From contig NZ_CP104558.1 in NCBI RefSeq assembly GCF_025398035.1, forward strand, positions 3,204,501 through 3,268,500: 64,000 bases of DNA, read 5' to 3'. Below, piece by piece: positions 25,181-33,438 of this stretch; the stretch's first letter is position 1; each line of letters begins with the position of its first letter. Made by a program: the position numbers and the translations under genes. The notes below the pieces were generated by a model. It worked only from the letters and a program-made list of their open reading frames with translations, searched no databases and was not told the origin of the DNA. The DNA is from Rossellomorea vietnamensis. Its GTDB lineage: Bacteria > Bacillota > Bacilli > Bacillales > Bacillaceae_B.

Positions 25181-26539
25181 ATGTATACATGTACAGTCAA
25201 GAATGTCAGGTTTCAGTTTCGCTCTGTGAGGGAGGTTCTCGCAAAGGCGAGTGAAGAGAAGTCGGGGGACATCATGGCAAAGGTTGCGGCTGAATCCTAT
25301 TTGGAACGGATGGCCGCCAAGATTGTGTTAAGTGAAATGACCTTGAAGGATATCTTTGAAAATCCGGTCATCCCTTATGAAAAGGATGAAATTACGAGGG
25401 TCATTTATGATGATGTGAATCAATTTATTTATAAAGAAATTTCAGGGTGGACGGTCGGGGAGCTCCGGGACTATGTGTTAGCCCATCAAACGAGTACCTC
25501 CGATTTATTCAGGATCAGTAAAGGACTGACGAGTGAGATGATTGCCGGGGTGGCGAAGCTGATGTCAAGTATTGATCTGGTGATGGCGTCGCAGAAAATC
25601 AGGCCGACTGCTCACTGTAATACGACCATCGGGGAAGCGGGTCGCCTGGCGTTCCGGTGTCAACCGAATCACCCGACGGATAATCCGGAAGGGATCCTGG
25701 CTTCCATGAAAGAAGGCTTGTCCTATGGGTCCGGGGATGCAGTGATCGGTGTCAACCCCAATAATGATTCGGTAGAGTCCGTTTCGAAAATTTTACACAT
25801 GACCCATGATTTTATGCAAAAGTGGGAAGTTCCCACTCAAAACTGTGTCCTGGCCCACATTACCACTCAGATGAAAGCCTTGGAAAGGGGTGCTCCCCTG
25901 GCGTTGATGTTCCAAAGTCTTGCAGGTACTCAGGAAGCAAATAATGATTTCGGAGTCTCGAAGGAACTATTGGACGAGGCATTCGACATGATGGCAAAAC
26001 TGGGTTCTTCTACAGGTCCGAACCAGCTTTATTTTGAAACCGGACAAGGATCGGAAGTCTCACTTGATGCTCATGCGGAAGTCGATATGCAAACTTTGGA
26101 GGCAAGAACATATGGATATGCCCGTCATTGGAAGCCGTTCATGGTGAATAACGTTTCGGGATTCATCGGTCCCGAAACACTTTATGACGGAAGACAAGTG
26201 ATACGTGCCGACCTTGAAGATCTGTTCATGGGGAAACTTCATGGACTGCCGATGGGAATCGCACCTACCTATACGAATCATATGCAGATGGATCAAAATG
26301 ATCAGGAGATCGGCGGGATGCTGACGGCGCTTGCAGGAGCCAACTTCTATATGGGGGTGCCGGGAGGAGATGACGTCATGCTCAGTTACCAGGATACGAG
26401 CTATCACGATGATGCAAGCTTAAGGGAGATGCTGGGGCTCCGTCCACTTGCGGAGTTCGAAGGCTGGCTGGAGAAAATGGGCATCATGGAAAATGGCCGG
26501 TTGACAGCGAGGGCTGGAGATCTTTCCATATTCAAATAA
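25181..26539 (+). CDS. eutB: Ethanolamine ammonia-lyase large subunit, copy 1
   Basis: 452-aa TIM-barrel subunit of adenosylcobalamin-dependent ethanolamine ammonia-lyase, which turns ethanolamine into acetaldehyde and ammonia. Substrate/cofactor residues seen by motif: Arg and Gln in FRCQPNHPTDN, Asn in VIGVNP, Glu in LYFETGQGS, Asp in YTNHMQMDQND. It differs from copy 2 (33439) at many positions, e.g. FRCQPN versus SRLQPN and MGIAPTYTNH versus MGVDVCYTNH. ATG at 25181 follows GGGAGG at 6 nt; the in-frame upstream ATG at 25136 lacks a ribosome site. First gene after the leader terminator. Confidence 0.95.
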   Translation: MYTCTVKNVRFQFRSVREVLAKASEEKSGDIMAKVAAESYLERMAAKIVLSEMTLKDIFENPVIPYEKDEITRVIYDDVNQFIYKEISGWTVGELRDYVLAHQTSTSDLFRISKGLTSEMIAGVAKLMSSIDLVMASQKIRPTAHCNTTIGEAGRLAFRCQPNHPTDNPEGILASMKEGLSYGSGDAVIGVNPNNDSVESVSKILHMTHDFMQKWEVPTQNCVLAHITTQMKALERGAPLALMFQSLAGTQEANNDFGVSKELLDEAFDMMAKLGSSTGPNQLYFETGQGSEVSLDAHAEVDMQTLEARTYGYARHWKPFMVNNVSGFIGPETLYDGRQVIRADLEDLFMGKLHGLPMGIAPTYTNHMQMDQNDQEIGGMLTALAGANFYMGVPGGDDVMLSYQDTSYHDDASLREMLGLRPLAEFEGWLEKMGIMENGRLTARAGDLSIFK

Positions 26540-26556
26540 GAAAGGAGGAAGAAATA

Positions 26557-27411
26557 ATGGATATTCAAACAATTGTTCAACAAGTACTGGAGGAGCTGGA
26601 AAAAGGAACAACAAAGCGTCCGGAAACTTCACAACAGGAAGAGTCACAAGCTGATAAAACGTTCACATATCAAAAACAGAAGGTTGTGCGGGTCGATCAT
26701 CCGGTTGACCGGGAAGTCATCGAGCGGGCACGGGCAATCACACCTGCAAGAATCGGCATCGGACGGACGGGAACCCGGATGAAAACAAAAGAATACCTGG
26801 ACTTTCGTATTGATCATGCAGCTGCCCAGGATGCCGTATTCAAAGGTGTTTCAGAAGAATTCCTTGACAAGATGAAGCTTCCCGTCCTTCAGTCGAAATC
26901 CGAATCGATGGATGAATATTTAATGAATCTGGACAGCGGCCGCAGACTGAATGACGAATCAAAAAAGTGGGCAGAAGACAACCTTTCAAAGAATAAACAG
27001 GTTCAAATCATCGTATCGGATGGATTGAGCTCCACGGGAATCGAAGAGAATATCGCTGATTTATTGCCCGCATTGATTCAAGGTCTGGAGGGTAAAAATA
27101 TTTCCCTCGGAGAAACCGTATTTATTAAAAGAAGCCGCGTGTGGATACAGGATGAGATAGCGGAGATCACCAACTGTGATGTAGTGATCTCACTGATAGG
27201 AGAGCGACCGGGGCTTGCGACTTCAAAGAGTATCAGTGCCTACCTGATCTATAAGCCTGGTGACGATACCGTCGAGGCAGATCGTACGGTCATTTCCAAC
27301 ATCCACGACGGGGGGATTCCACCGGTGGAAGCAGGTGCCTACCTGGCGGACTTACTCGAGGATGTCCTCAAGCATAAGGTAAGCGGTGTGAAGTATGCAA
27401 AGCTAAAATAA
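26557..27411 (+). CDS. eutC: Ethanolamine ammonia-lyase small subunit, copy 1
   Basis: 284-aa EutC. Residues 1-20 (MDIQTIVQQVLEELEKG) form an amphipathic helix like the microcompartment-targeting peptide; a Gln/Glu/Lys-rich linker follows; the cobalamin-binding body starts near RARAITPARIGIGRTGTRMKTKEYLDFRIDHAAAQDAV and contains QIIVSDGLSSTGIEEN and SLIGERPGLATSKSISAYL, both core family motifs. It lies 17 bp after eutB1 with its own GGAGG site. Together they form an active (alpha-beta) lyase, presumably inside the shell. Confidence 0.95.
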   Translation: MDIQTIVQQVLEELEKGTTKRPETSQQEESQADKTFTYQKQKVVRVDHPVDREVIERARAITPARIGIGRTGTRMKTKEYLDFRIDHAAAQDAVFKGVSEEFLDKMKLPVLQSKSESMDEYLMNLDSGRRLNDESKKWAEDNLSKNKQVQIIVSDGLSSTGIEENIADLLPALIQGLEGKNISLGETVFIKRSRVWIQDEIAEITNCDVVISLIGERPGLATSKSISAYLIYKPGDDTVEADRTVISNIHDGGIPPVEAGAYLADLLEDVLKHKVSGVKYAKLK

Positions 27412-27495
27412 GGCCCGCAACGCTGCTAATGTATGAGCCTTTGAAAGAATGTTTATAGATATTACCATTGACAACCATAAAAAAGGAGAAATATA

Positions 27496-27561
27496 ATGTT
27501 CTATATTCAGAATTTTCTGTGCGGAACAGGGGTTTTTTGTCAATGGAACATCACACAGTAG
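27496..27561 (+). CDS. Possible 21-aa upstream ORF overlapping the eutW start
   Basis: ATG at 27496 has the strongest ribosome site here (AAAAAGGAGAAATATA) but reads a different frame from EutW, stopping at TAG 27559-27561, 16 nt inside eutW. The peptide begins MFYIQNFLCG. It could couple or attenuate eutW translation. If a single T were added to the T6 run near 27533, this start would fuse in frame with EutW, so a sequencing or natural slippage event is the other explanation. Confidence 0.4.
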   Translation: MFYIQNFLCGTGVFCQWNITQ

Positions 27562-28973
27562 AACATTTATGCGAAATCCATACGAATCTATCAGTAGAAG
27601 AGATAGAGAAAATAAAAGAAGTAGCAGTGAATCTTCCTTTAATGGCTGACTTGAATAAAGCGCATATATTTGTGGATTGTCTTACCAAAGAAGGAACACA
27701 GGCGATTGTGGTAGCTGAGGCGGCACCATCGACTTCCAAAGCGATTTATAAAAATGCTGTCGCAGGAAAAATTGTCTATGAACCATTCGAGCCTTCCGTT
27801 TTATATACGTTGAGATCGGGTCAGCACGTCTTTCATAATCGGGCGATTACACAAGAAGGAAAGACCGTTGAACAGAGTGTTGTTCCGATAAAGGGAGAAA
27901 ATGAAAGCGTTATCGGTACACTGATTATGGAAAAGGATATCAGTGAACAGCTGCAGCGTCAGCAAAAGTTGGATGCCTTGTCAGAGGCGACGGAAGCCTT
28001 GAGTGAAATCCTGATAGGGGCAAGTGAAGGTCACCCTATCATTCCCGAAGTCATTGAAGAGTCCTTATTTTTTATCGAGGATGACAGCAAGATCTTGTAT
28101 AGTAATTCGGCTGCAGCCAGTATGATTCAAAATCTGGGAATGGGAGAGTGCCTCCCCGGGGATTATTTGGCACACTACTTTCCGGAAATGAAAGAAATCC
28201 TTAAGTGTCCGGAAGAGTTGCTGGTGAAGGAAATTAAATTCTACCAGCATGTCTTCAAAGTGAAGAAAATTCAGCTCGGAAACCCGGACAAGCCAAATGG
28301 GACGTTCATCATTTTTAAAAACATTACGGAACTTAGGGAGAAGGAAAGGGAACTGATCGTGAAGTCTGTTGCGATACGGGAGATCCATCATCGCGTAAAA
28401 AACAATCTTCAGACGGTAGCGAGCTTATTGCGCTTACAAATGAGAAGAGGGTTACCGGAAGAAAGCAAAGTATATTTTGTTGAAAGCCTGAATCGTATAT
28501 CAAGCATAGCGTCGGTTTATGAAATCATCCTGGCCACTTCCAGTGTGGATGAGGTTGATCTCTATCGCTTAATTGAAAAAATCGGGAATATGCTGGTATC
28601 AGAAGCAGAAGGACATAAGTCAATCAACATCACATACTCCGGTCCTCAATTGCTGATTCAATCGAATAAGGCAGTGTCCGTTGCTTTAGTACTGAATGAA
28701 TTGATCCAGAATTGCATGAAGCATGCCTTTAAACAAAAAGTGGAGGGGGAAATTCAAGTGGTCTTCATGCGCGTCGAAGACCATTTGGAGGTCCGGGTCA
28801 TTGATAATGGTGAAGGTTTATCGACCGTATATAAACCTTCACTCGGATTGGATATTGTCAAGATGATGATTGAGCATGATTTGTCGGGCGATTTCTCGAT
28901 CGAACCGGCTCAAAACGCCGGTACAGTGGCTCTGGTGACATTTCCGCTTGAAAAGGAGGAGGCTCTTGTATGA
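27543..28973 (+). CDS. eutW: EutW sensor histidine kinase
   Basis: 476-aa cytosolic kinase. N-terminal sensor domain (1-150), PAS-like middle (about 165-275), then a HisKA_2-type phosphoacceptor (REIHHRVKNNLQTVASLLRLQ, about residue 285) and a HATPase domain (ALVLNELIQNCMKHAFK as the N box, VIDNGEGL as G1). No membrane helices. EutW senses ethanolamine and phosphorylates EutV. Start is taken at the ATG 27543 because homologous-looking sequence (HLCEIHTNLSVEEIEKI) begins there; ribosome site AGGGG is 10 nt away and weak. The last four bases overlap eutV (ATGA). Confidence 0.93.
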   Translation: MEHHTVEHLCEIHTNLSVEEIEKIKEVAVNLPLMADLNKAHIFVDCLTKEGTQAIVVAEAAPSTSKAIYKNAVAGKIVYEPFEPSVLYTLRSGQHVFHNRAITQEGKTVEQSVVPIKGENESVIGTLIMEKDISEQLQRQQKLDALSEATEALSEILIGASEGHPIIPEVIEESLFFIEDDSKILYSNSAAASMIQNLGMGECLPGDYLAHYFPEMKEILKCPEELLVKEIKFYQHVFKVKKIQLGNPDKPNGTFIIFKNITELREKERELIVKSVAIREIHHRVKNNLQTVASLLRLQMRRGLPEESKVYFVESLNRISSIASVYEIILATSSVDEVDLYRLIEKIGNMLVSEAEGHKSINITYSGPQLLIQSNKAVSVALVLNELIQNCMKHAFKQKVEGEIQVVFMRVEDHLEVRVIDNGEGLSTVYKPSLGLDIVKMMIEHDLSGDFSIEPAQNAGTVALVTFPLEKEEALV

Positions 28974-29542
28974 GTAAACGGATTATGGTGGTCGAAGATG
29001 AATCCATCGTGCGCTTGGATATCTCGATGATGCTCGAGGATGCAGGATATGACGTGGTTGCCCAGGTCGGGAACGGAGAAAGTGCGGTTGAACAAGCTTT
29101 TTCACAAAATCCTGATTTAATCGTCATGGACATTAAGATGCCGAAATTAAACGGGCTGAAGGCAAGTGAAATCATTTCCAAGCGTACAACTATTCCAATA
29201 CTCCTCCTGACGGCCTACAGCCAGCGGGAATACATTGATAAAGCGAAGCAGGCGAATATCCTGGGGTACCTGGTAAAGCCTGTGAAAGAATCAAGTCTGA
29301 TCCCGGCAGTAGAAATCGCCCTGCAGCAAGCGGAAAAAGCTAAAGCTTATCGACAAGAAGTGGAAGACATGAAGGACGAACTGACAGGGCGGAAAATGAT
29401 TGAAAAGGCAAAAGGATTGATCATGGAAAAATTTCATGTTCCAGAAAACACGGCCTACAATAAGATGAGAAAAATCAGCATGGACAAGCAGGTGTCCCTT
29501 GAAATCGTGGCCAAAAAGGTACTTCTGAAATACAAAAGCTAA
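28970..29542 (+). CDS. eutV: EutV ANTAR response regulator
   Basis: 190-aa regulator. Receiver domain (1-120): acidic pocket VVEDES, phospho-Asp in LIVMDIKMP (about residue 53), Thr in LLTAYS, Lys in LVKPVKE. Coiled linker, then a C-terminal ANTAR RNA-binding domain (about 130-188: LTGRKMIEKAKGLIMEKFHVPENTAYNKMRKISMDKQVSLEIVAKKVL). Phosphorylated EutV prevents terminators in eut leaders from forming; three suitable terminators are in this window (25045, 29571, 31880). Translationally coupled to eutW. Confidence 0.95.
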   Translation: MSKRIMVVEDESIVRLDISMMLEDAGYDVVAQVGNGESAVEQAFSQNPDLIVMDIKMPKLNGLKASEIISKRTTIPILLLTAYSQREYIDKAKQANILGYLVKPVKESSLIPAVEIALQQAEKAKAYRQEVEDMKDELTGRKMIEKAKGLIMEKFHVPENTAYNKMRKISMDKQVSLEIVAKKVLLKYKS

Positions 29543-29570
29543 GGACTTCTATACAAGTGAAAAAACCAGG

Positions 29571-29630
29571 CAAAGGTGCTTAAGCGGTTAGTGCTATTCA
29601 TGACCGTTAGGCACCTTTGTGCATTTTTAA
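29571..29630 (+). terminator. Leader terminator upstream of eutH (probable EutV antitermination site)
   Basis: CAAAGGTGC-TTAA-CGGT pairs with ACCG-TTA-GGCACCTTTG (29571-29619; one bulge, one G-U) followed by T5 at 29623. It separates eutVW from eutH, so without antitermination only the regulators would be read. Confidence 0.75.
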
Positions 29631-29673
29631 AAGATCCGATACTAGTGCTGAGAAAAAACAAGGAGGTAATTGT

Positions 29674-30936
29674 ATGGAAATGATCGGGAATATTGTGATC
29701 TATATCATTATGACATGTGCCGTACTGGGGGCATTCGCAGCAATCCGTAACAGTGATGAAGGTCTTGGGGCACAGTTTATGGAAGGTTTGCATGCAATTG
29801 GCCATATTTTCGTACCCGCAGCTGGGATCATGGCGTCCATTCCGTATCTTTCATGGTTCATTAATAAGGTATGCGGCCCATTCTTCGCATCCATCGGAGC
29901 CGATCCGGCAATCGCTGCGACAGCCATATTGGCGACGGATATGGGGGGCTATCAATTAGCGGAAGTATTAAAGGAGACACAAGAAGGGTGGATCATGGCG
30001 ATGATCGTCGGATTTATGGCAGGGGCCACCATTGTGTTCTCGATTCCAATGGGACTTGCCATGCTTGATAAGCGTGATCATAAATATATGGCACTGGGAG
30101 TCATGTCAGGCGTATTGACCATTCCGATTGGTGCCCTTATTTCAAGTACGATCATTCTATTATCTAATTCGTATGTCCGGGATTTCATTTCAACTTCAGG
30201 AGAGGCGAAATATCAGTTTGCCCTGGGGTACGGGCAGATTCTATTGAATTTAAGTCCACTCCTTCTCTTTGTCGTTTTGATCGCAGTAGGACTTTACTTC
30301 CTGCCAGACTTGATGATCAATGGATTTATGTGGTTTGGGCGGATTATGGATGCGGCGATAAAGCTGGTTCTCGTCTTTTCAATCGTTGAGATTTTTACAG
30401 GTGTATTTTCAACAGTCTTGGGAGGCTGGGGGTTCCATCCGATCATGGCGGATCAAGAGGATCAATTCCGTGCGCTAGAGACGGCGGGTTACATCGGGAT
30501 TATGCTTGCAGGGGCGTTCCCTATGGTTTACTTACTGCAGAAATATGCAGGCGGTCCCCTTGAAGCGATGGGAAGAAAAGTCGGATTGAGTAAAGAAGGA
30601 AGTGCCGGGATCGTCGCGACCATCGCGAACATCCTGGCCATGTTCAAGCTGGTCAAAACGATGCCGCCAAAGGATAAAGTCATCAATATCTCATTTGCTG
30701 TGTGTTCGGCCTTTCTCCTTGGGGATCATTTATCCTTTACAGCCAACTTTCAGCCGACATTGATCCTTCCGATTATCGTTGGGAAAATTTCCGCTGGGGT
30801 CATCGGGATAGGTCTTGCTTATTGGTTATCTGTACCGAAAGCTTTGGAGCTTGAGAAGAAAGATCGAGCTGAAGGAATCATAGGGAAGGATGAATATATA
30901 GAAAAGCCGGAAGAGGATAAAGCAAAAGCAGTGTAA
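29674..30936 (+). CDS. eutH: Ethanolamine permease EutH
   Basis: 420-aa membrane protein with about eleven hydrophobic helices (MIGNIVIYIIMTCAVLGAF at the start; FMAGATIVFSIPMGLAML; LLLFVVLIAVGLYFLP). Family-typical blocks are AGGPLEAMGRKVGLSKEGSAGIVATIANILAMF and GDHLSFTANFQP. EutH carries ethanolamine across the cell membrane when it is protonated and scarce. ATG at 29674 follows AAGGAGG at 8 nt; in-frame upstream codons overlap the leader terminator. The C-terminus is charged and cytosolic (EKPEEDKAKAV). Confidence 0.95.
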   Translation: MEMIGNIVIYIIMTCAVLGAFAAIRNSDEGLGAQFMEGLHAIGHIFVPAAGIMASIPYLSWFINKVCGPFFASIGADPAIAATAILATDMGGYQLAEVLKETQEGWIMAMIVGFMAGATIVFSIPMGLAMLDKRDHKYMALGVMSGVLTIPIGALISSTIILLSNSYVRDFISTSGEAKYQFALGYGQILLNLSPLLLFVVLIAVGLYFLPDLMINGFMWFGRIMDAAIKLVLVFSIVEIFTGVFSTVLGGWGFHPIMADQEDQFRALETAGYIGIMLAGAFPMVYLLQKYAGGPLEAMGRKVGLSKEGSAGIVATIANILAMFKLVKTMPPKDKVINISFAVCSAFLLGDHLSFTANFQPTLILPIIVGKISAGVIGIGLAYWLSVPKALELEKKDRAEGIIGKDEYIEKPEEDKAKAV

Positions 30937-30969
30937 AGGCTGTGGCAGCGAAGGGAGCGGGAATCCATC

Positions 30970-31308
30970 ATGGATGAGAAGAAGCGATTTATACAAGAGT
31001 TCGTACCGGGTAAACAGGTCACATTAAGTCATGTGATCGCCAATCCCGATGAAGGTATGTTTGAAAACTTAGGGATACAACAGGCGGGGGCGTTGGGAAT
31101 CTTAACCTTGACGCCAAGTGAGACGGTCATCATCGCAGGAGACTTGGCAACGAAAGCAGCCGATGTGCAATTGGGATTTCTGGATCGCTTTACGGGGAGT
31201 CTGGTCATTGTCGGGAGTGTTTCTTCCGTTGAGATGGCGATGGAAGAAATCAACCGTTTTCTATCTGAAACCCTGCATTACACCCCTTCACGAATAACCA
31301 AATCATAA
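30970..31308 (+). CDS. eutS: EutS microcompartment shell protein
   Basis: 112-aa single BMC-domain protein with the circularly permuted EutS/PduU order: N-terminal beta-hairpin segment (KRFIQEFVPGKQVTLSHVIANP), then GIQQAGALGILTLTPSETVIIAGDLATKAADVQLGFLDRFTGSLVIVG. EutS forms bent hexamers at shell edges. It lies 33 bp after eutH with GGGAGCGGG-type site, and 13 bp before eutP. Confidence 0.94.
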   Translation: MDEKKRFIQEFVPGKQVTLSHVIANPDEGMFENLGIQQAGALGILTLTPSETVIIAGDLATKAADVQLGFLDRFTGSLVIVGSVSSVEMAMEEINRFLSETLHYTPSRITKS

Positions 31309-31321
31309 GGAGGGATGAAGG

Positions 31322-31822
31322 ATGACGAGAAAGAACAGGGCTATGCTGATCGGATCGATCGGAGCTGGGAAATCGACTCTGACGAATGCCCTACTGGAAA
31401 GGAAGCAAAAGGCAGTGAAGACACAATCCCTTAGCTATTCTGACTGGATTGTTGATACTCCTGGTGAATACACGGAAAACCCATTTTATTATAAAAACAT
31501 CATGGCAACTTCCCTGGAAGTGACCCATGTCTTATACTTGCAGGATGCGACCCGAAAGAAGACCATCTTTCCACCAAATTTCAGTACAGGTATCAATAAA
31601 CTTCCTATCGGAGTGGTGACCAAATGTGATCACGATCAAGCCGATGTGGAAGAAGCTGTAAGACAACTGCAACGTGTGATTCCGTCTGGTCCCATCGTGC
31701 TCACGTCTTCTTTTAACGGAAGGGGCATGCAGGAAATTCGGAATCTGGTAAACTGTGATTCTCTCGGTGATATGAGGGAGTATATTTCCACTTTGAGTGG
31801 AGAGAACGTATTCTTCATATGA
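31322..31822 (+). CDS. eutP: EutP P-loop protein (PduV-like)
   Basis: 166-aa small GTPase-like protein. Walker A GSIGAGKST (residues about 11-19), Walker B region DTPGEY, and TKCDHD as the NKxD-like base-recognition motif. EutP has been described as an acetate kinase-like or GTPase component; PduV homologues associate with the shell. Ribosome site AAGGAGGGATG. It ends the eutH-S-P unit, directly before the eutA promoter. Confidence 0.9.
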   Translation: MTRKNRAMLIGSIGAGKSTLTNALLERKQKAVKTQSLSYSDWIVDTPGEYTENPFYYKNIMATSLEVTHVLYLQDATRKKTIFPPNFSTGINKLPIGVVTKCDHDQADVEEAVRQLQRVIPSGPIVLTSSFNGRGMQEIRNLVNCDSLGDMREYISTLSGENVFFI

Positions 31823-31827
31823 AAACC

Positions 31828-31856
31828 TTTACAAAATTCTAAAAATAGACTATATT
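31828..31856 (+). promoter_or_regulatory. Sigma-A promoter of the eutA operon
   Basis: TTTACA (31828-31833), 17-bp gap, TATATT (31851-31856): good match, placed 24 bp before the leader terminator. Confidence 0.65.
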
Positions 31857-31879
31857 CTAATTATAACAAGATATCCGGG

Positions 31880-31937
31880 CAAAGGCGCTCAATACAACTG
31901 TCATGACGTATGACGGTTCGTATTGGGCGTCTTTTTT
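31880..31937 (+). terminator. Leader terminator upstream of eutA (probable EutV antitermination site)
   Basis: AAAGGCGCTCAATAC pairs with GTATTGGGCGTCTTT (two G-U pairs), with an inner AACTGTCAT/ATGACGGTT stem, then T7. Same plan as the sites before eutB1 and eutH. Confidence 0.78.
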
Positions 31938-31976
31938 TATCTTTACGAATGATTTTGCAGCTGGGAGGTGGATACT

Positions 31977-33422
31977 TTGAAACGTTACGATCCAGAGAGA
32001 GAGGAGATCTTGAGTGCCGGGATTGATATCGGGACGAGTACGACCAAGATGGTGATCAGTAAATTTTCTCTGATGAATATGGCCGGTGGGACCCATATGC
32101 CTCGTATTGAGATTATTGATAAAGAGATTCTTTACAGAAGCCCTATTTTCAGGACTCCACTTCAATCCAGCACCTCAATTGATATAGAAGCAGTGGAAAG
32201 ACTAGTCATTGAAGAATATAAAAATGCGGGTATCAGTCCCAGTGATATAAAGACCGGGGCTGTGATCATAACGGGTGAGACAGCCACAAAGAAAAATGCA
32301 CAGGAAATGGTCCACCATTTATCCGACCACGCCGGGGATTTTCTTGTAGCGACTGCAGGTCCTGATTTAGAGGGAATCATTGCGGCCAAAGGATCCGGTG
32401 CTTACGAGTATTCAAAGAAGACGGGGAAGGTCGTCGCAAATATCGATATCGGCGGTGGCACAGCAAACGTGGCTGTCTATCAATCCGGCAGACTCTGCGG
32501 GACTTGTACACTCCATATTGGAGGAAGATTAATCGAATTCAAGGGAGATACCATACAACGTATTTCCCCCCCTATTGTAAATGTTCTGCAAAGCTGGGGA
32601 GAGTCCCTCCTGGAAGGGGAAGTAAATTCCTCATCAGAAATCAAAAAAATAACCAATTTTATGGCAGAAGTCATCGCCAGGATGCTGAATCGGAATCTAT
32701 TGGATACCGATCTTCCCCTTCTATTGGGTCATCAGCCGAATTGGACGGAAAGGATAGATGCTATCATGTTTTCCGGTGGAATCAGTGAGTGCATCTATCA
32801 ATATGAAAATCCAGAGGATTCCGAAGCACAATATGATGATATCGGGAAAATGCTCGCAGCCTCTCTAAAAGAAAATGAAGAGTTGAATGGGTGGGAGTGG
32901 GTGAATCCCAAAGAAACGGTCCGTGCCACTGTACTTGGAGCCGGGACACAGACCACTGAAATAAGTGGGGCAACCATTCATGTTGAAAGCAGAGATCTTC
33001 CATTAAGGAATCTTCCAGTTTACCAGGTTCCATTTGTACATGATTTAGAAAAGGGGCTGAGCCTTATACATGAAGCAGTTGAGAAGGCTGTGCAAGTGTA
33101 CGATTCGCAGCGGGAGGGGATTAACTTTGCCCTGTACCTGACCCAAATTCCTTACCTGGGATTTCAGGATGTACAGAGGATGGCGAAAGCATTACTCGAC
33201 GCTATCAAAACAAAGCCAAATCCGGGTCAGGCACTTGTGATTGTCCTTGAAAGTGACCATGCAAAAGTGCTGGGACAGACACTCAAGGTCCTGAACCCGA
33301 CACAGACGATCCTTTGCATCGACCAGATCAATGTAGAGCACGGAGATTATATCGATATAGGCAATCTCCTGCAGACAAGTGTCGTCCCGGTCGTCATCAA
33401 AACATTAACCTTCCATCATTGA
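31977..33422 (+). CDS. eutA: EutA, reactivating factor for ethanolamine ammonia-lyase
   Basis: 481-aa actin/Hsp70-fold ATPase. Phosphate-1 motif SAGIDIGTSTTKMVI near residue 13; phosphate-2-type NIDIGGGTANVAVY near 157; GGISECIY near 265. EutA releases damaged cobalamin from inactivated EutBC in an ATP-dependent way; with two EutBC pairs present it may serve both. I prefer the TTG at 31977 (8 nt after GGGAGG); a GTG at 31968 overlaps the ribosome site. Followed after 16 bp by eutB2. Confidence 0.94.
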   Translation: MKRYDPEREEILSAGIDIGTSTTKMVISKFSLMNMAGGTHMPRIEIIDKEILYRSPIFRTPLQSSTSIDIEAVERLVIEEYKNAGISPSDIKTGAVIITGETATKKNAQEMVHHLSDHAGDFLVATAGPDLEGIIAAKGSGAYEYSKKTGKVVANIDIGGGTANVAVYQSGRLCGTCTLHIGGRLIEFKGDTIQRISPPIVNVLQSWGESLLEGEVNSSSEIKKITNFMAEVIARMLNRNLLDTDLPLLLGHQPNWTERIDAIMFSGGISECIYQYENPEDSEAQYDDIGKMLAASLKENEELNGWEWVNPKETVRATVLGAGTQTTEISGATIHVESRDLPLRNLPVYQVPFVHDLEKGLSLIHEAVEKAVQVYDSQREGINFALYLTQIPYLGFQDVQRMAKALLDAIKTKPNPGQALVIVLESDHAKVLGQTLKVLNPTQTILCIDQINVEHGDYIDIGNLLQTSVVPVVIKTLTFHH

Positions 33423-33438
33423 GAAAGGAGGCGCCGTT

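Noticed and set aside
27412..27495. Adenosylcobalamin riboswitch near eutVW
   Set aside because: A B12 riboswitch is known in some eut loci, but the gap is too short and I could not see the B12-box pattern here or in the other eut leaders.
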